Assembly: GCA_965652545.1 (NCBI GenBank)
Contig: CBFGWV010000084.1
Location: forward strand, 1-16,235
Origin: CBFGWV01 sp965652545
GTDB taxonomy: Bacteria > Pseudomonadota > Gammaproteobacteria > Competibacterales > Competibacteraceae
Direction of reading: 5' to 3'
Length of the DNA stretch: 16,235 nt
The stretch's first letter is position 1; each line of letters starts with the position of its first letter. Position numbers and translations under genes: made by a program. Shown piece after piece: positions 14,943 through 16,235 of this stretch. Under the pieces are notes generated by a model. The model did not search any database, was not told the origin of the DNA, and saw nothing but the letters and a program-made list of their open reading frames with translations.

Positions 14943-16052
14943 ATGACGAAGCGGTATATCAGGTGGGCAGCACCGGCGCTCATCGGGTTGTTGCTGAGCG
15001 GCGTGGCGGCGGCCGGGCCGCATTGGGACTGGGAGGCTGGCCCATTGGCCGAGGCGGGTTTCGAGGCAACCCTCGGCGATCGGCTTGACGCCGCGTTCGC
15101 CGACGGCACACTGGCCGGCCTGCATGGCGTCGTCGTCATTCGCCACGGCAAGCTGCGCCTCGAGCGCTATTACCCCGGCCCCGACGAGCGCTGGGGTGAC
15201 GACCTTGGCGTGGTCGAGCATCGTGCCGACCTCAAGCACGATCTGCGTTCGGTCTCGAAAAGCGTCGTCGGCCTTCTCTACGGCATCGCGCTCGACGAGG
15301 GGCTGGTTCCGCCGCTCGATGCGCCGCTTCTCGAGCAATTCCCGCAGTACGCCGACGTCTCCAACGCCGAGGCGAAGCGCGCCATCACGATCGAGCACGT
15401 CCTGACCATGACAATGGGCCTCGATTGGAGCGAGGACTTGCCCTACACCGATCCGCGCAACAGCGAGATCGCAATGGAGCTTGCACCCGACCGATACGGT
15501 TATATCTTCGCCCGGCCGATGAGGGACGCCGCTGGCGAGCGCTGGGTCTACAACGGCGGCGCCACGGCGCTCCTGGGGCGGCTGATCGCGACCGGTGCCG
15601 GCAAGCCGCTGCTGTCCTACGCTCGCGAGAAGCTGTTCAATCCACTCGGGATCGATGACGTGGAGTGGGTCGAAGGCGCGGATGGAGAGCCGGCGGCCGC
15701 CTCCGGGCTTCGGTTGCGGCCGCGAGACCTCGCCAAGGTCGGTCAGTTGATACTCAACCGGGGGCGCTGGGACGGGCGTCGTATCGTCCCGGATGCGTGG
15801 CTCGACGCGTCGCACGCCCCGCAAGTCGAGATCGGTACAGACCTGAGTTATGGCTATCAATGGTGGCTGACCACATTGCCCGGCGGCGAGCGCCTGATCG
15901 CCGGCTTCGGTAACGGAGGCCAACGGCTCTTTGTCGTGCCGAGCCTTGATCTGGTCGTCGTTGTCACCGCAGGCCGCTATAACCAGCCCGGGGAGGCCCG
16001 GATGCCGGCTGCCGTGCTGAACGACTACATACTCTCGGGGTTGAACCCATAA
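14943..16052 (+). CDS. Exported serine hydrolase, class C beta-lactamase-like
   Basis: A 369-residue protein with a signal peptide (about 1-24, ending GVAAA). The nucleophile motif SVSK places catalytic Ser103 and Lys106. The second motif is Y203-N-G, and in place of the KTG/HTG box there is G-N-G-G at 323-326 followed by QRLFVVPSLDLVVV, as in many esterase or amidase relatives (6-aminohexanoate-dimer hydrolase type). A true beta-lactamase is therefore unlikely; an esterase, amidase or peptidase in the periplasm is more probable. GAAGGAA before the ATG supports the start. It appears to be a single gene, 153 bases after the AraC gene. Confidence 0.9.
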   Translation: MTKRYIRWAAPALIGLLLSGVAAAGPHWDWEAGPLAEAGFEATLGDRLDAAFADGTLAGLHGVVVIRHGKLRLERYYPGPDERWGDDLGVVEHRADLKHDLRSVSKSVVGLLYGIALDEGLVPPLDAPLLEQFPQYADVSNAEAKRAITIEHVLTMTMGLDWSEDLPYTDPRNSEIAMELAPDRYGYIFARPMRDAAGERWVYNGGATALLGRLIATGAGKPLLSYAREKLFNPLGIDDVEWVEGADGEPAAASGLRLRPRDLAKVGQLILNRGRWDGRRIVPDAWLDASHAPQVEIGTDLSYGYQWWLTTLPGGERLIAGFGNGGQRLFVVPSLDLVVVVTAGRYNQPGEARMPAAVLNDYILSGLNP

Positions 16053-16069
16053 CGGGCTGGGTCAGCGTC

Positions 16070-16084
16070 GTCTGGCATCCAGAC
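16070..16084 (+). terminator. Small hairpin after the serine hydrolase gene
   Basis: GTCTGG (16070-16075) pairs with CCAGAC (16079-16084) across a CAT loop, 17 bases after the stop codon. Only ATTTG follows, so termination would be weak. Confidence 0.3.
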
Positions 16085-16087
16085 CAT

Positions 16088-16115
16088 TTGCGCCCGCCGC
16101 TGACTGGGTTATTCT
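16088..16115 (+). promoter_or_regulatory. Probable tRNA-Ser promoter
   Basis: TTGCGC (16088-16093) and TATTCT (16110-16115) are 16 bases apart. The sequence after the -10 is GC-rich (TGCGCCCCGCG), the discriminator type typical of stable-RNA promoters under stringent control. The tRNA begins at 16146. Confidence 0.5.
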
Positions 16116-16145
16116 TGCGCCCCGCGTACCGGCAGCGGTCGTCGC

Positions 16146-16235
<90 letters not shown>

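Noticed and set aside
14830..14946. 38-codon plus-strand frame overlapping the serine hydrolase start by ATGA
   Set aside because: The overlap looks like coupling, but there is no Shine-Dalgarno, no signal or membrane pattern and no family resemblance; chance is enough.
13551..15923. Minus-strand open frame of 790 codons
   Set aside because: It crosses the AraC gene, the serine hydrolase and part of the MFS gene in a different frame; its low-complexity Arg/His/Gly content marks it as a GC-driven shadow.
14943..16052. AmpC-type beta-lactamase resistance gene
   Set aside because: The KTG box is missing and overall features fit esterase/amidase relatives.

Overview
The window is a GC-rich stretch of bacterial chromosome, most likely from a gammaproteobacterium. 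This rests on the TPP-riboswitch-controlled thiC, a cysE-type serine acetyltransferase, a DUF1328 (YtjA-like)/entericidin pair, REP-like hairpin repeats and a CCA-encoding tRNA-Ser. Genus cannot be fixed from the sequence alone. Most of the window looks like ordinary chromosomal genes in short operons; the accessory material is at 1083-2420 and in the hairpin repeats at 174-220 and 9101-9252.

Layout. 1-337: no convincing gene, one REP-like element. 338-1069: glycerophosphodiester phosphodiesterase (ugpQ-like). 1083-2302: an AT-rich regulatory region and a two-gene cassette, an XRE regulator plus Fic protein ('mobile mystery' A/B). It is followed by a second, internally deleted copy of the ugpQ 3' end (2303-2407), so the cassette lies between 87-bp direct repeats. 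2431-4227 (minus strand): LysE-type exporter, double zinc-ribbon protein, VOC/glyoxalase-like protein. 4316-6377: promoter, TPP riboswitch, a hairpin that can bury the ribosome binding site, and thiC. 6404-8388: a LysR regulator divergent from a tautomerase/DUF4865 operon. 8453-9094: glutathione S-transferase. 9101-9252: two REP-like elements head to head between convergent genes. 9288-10814 (minus): exported two-part protein of unknown function. 11063-11424: DUF1328 membrane peptide and entericidin-like lipoprotein, ended by a strong terminator. 11479-12321 (minus): cysE. 12453-12797: small two-helix membrane protein overlapping tail to tail with an MFS transporter (12746-13936, minus), which is divergent from an AraC regulator (14028-14789). 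14943-16052: exported SxxK serine hydrolase. 16146-16235: tRNA-Ser(UGA) with its own promoter.

How the parts work together. Three local regulatory circuits are readable. (1) The XRE protein probably represses its own operon through three ATCA-NN-TGAT dyads, one overlapping the -10 box. (2) thiC is probably controlled by TPP through a nested hairpin that pairs with the Shine-Dalgarno region. (3) LysR/tautomerase-DUF4865 and AraC/MFS are divergent regulator-target pairs with inverted or direct repeats in the shared promoter regions. The most unusual observation is the ugpQ duplication around the XRE-Fic cassette: the downstream remnant joins two separated pieces of ugpQ in frame at a CAT microhomology.
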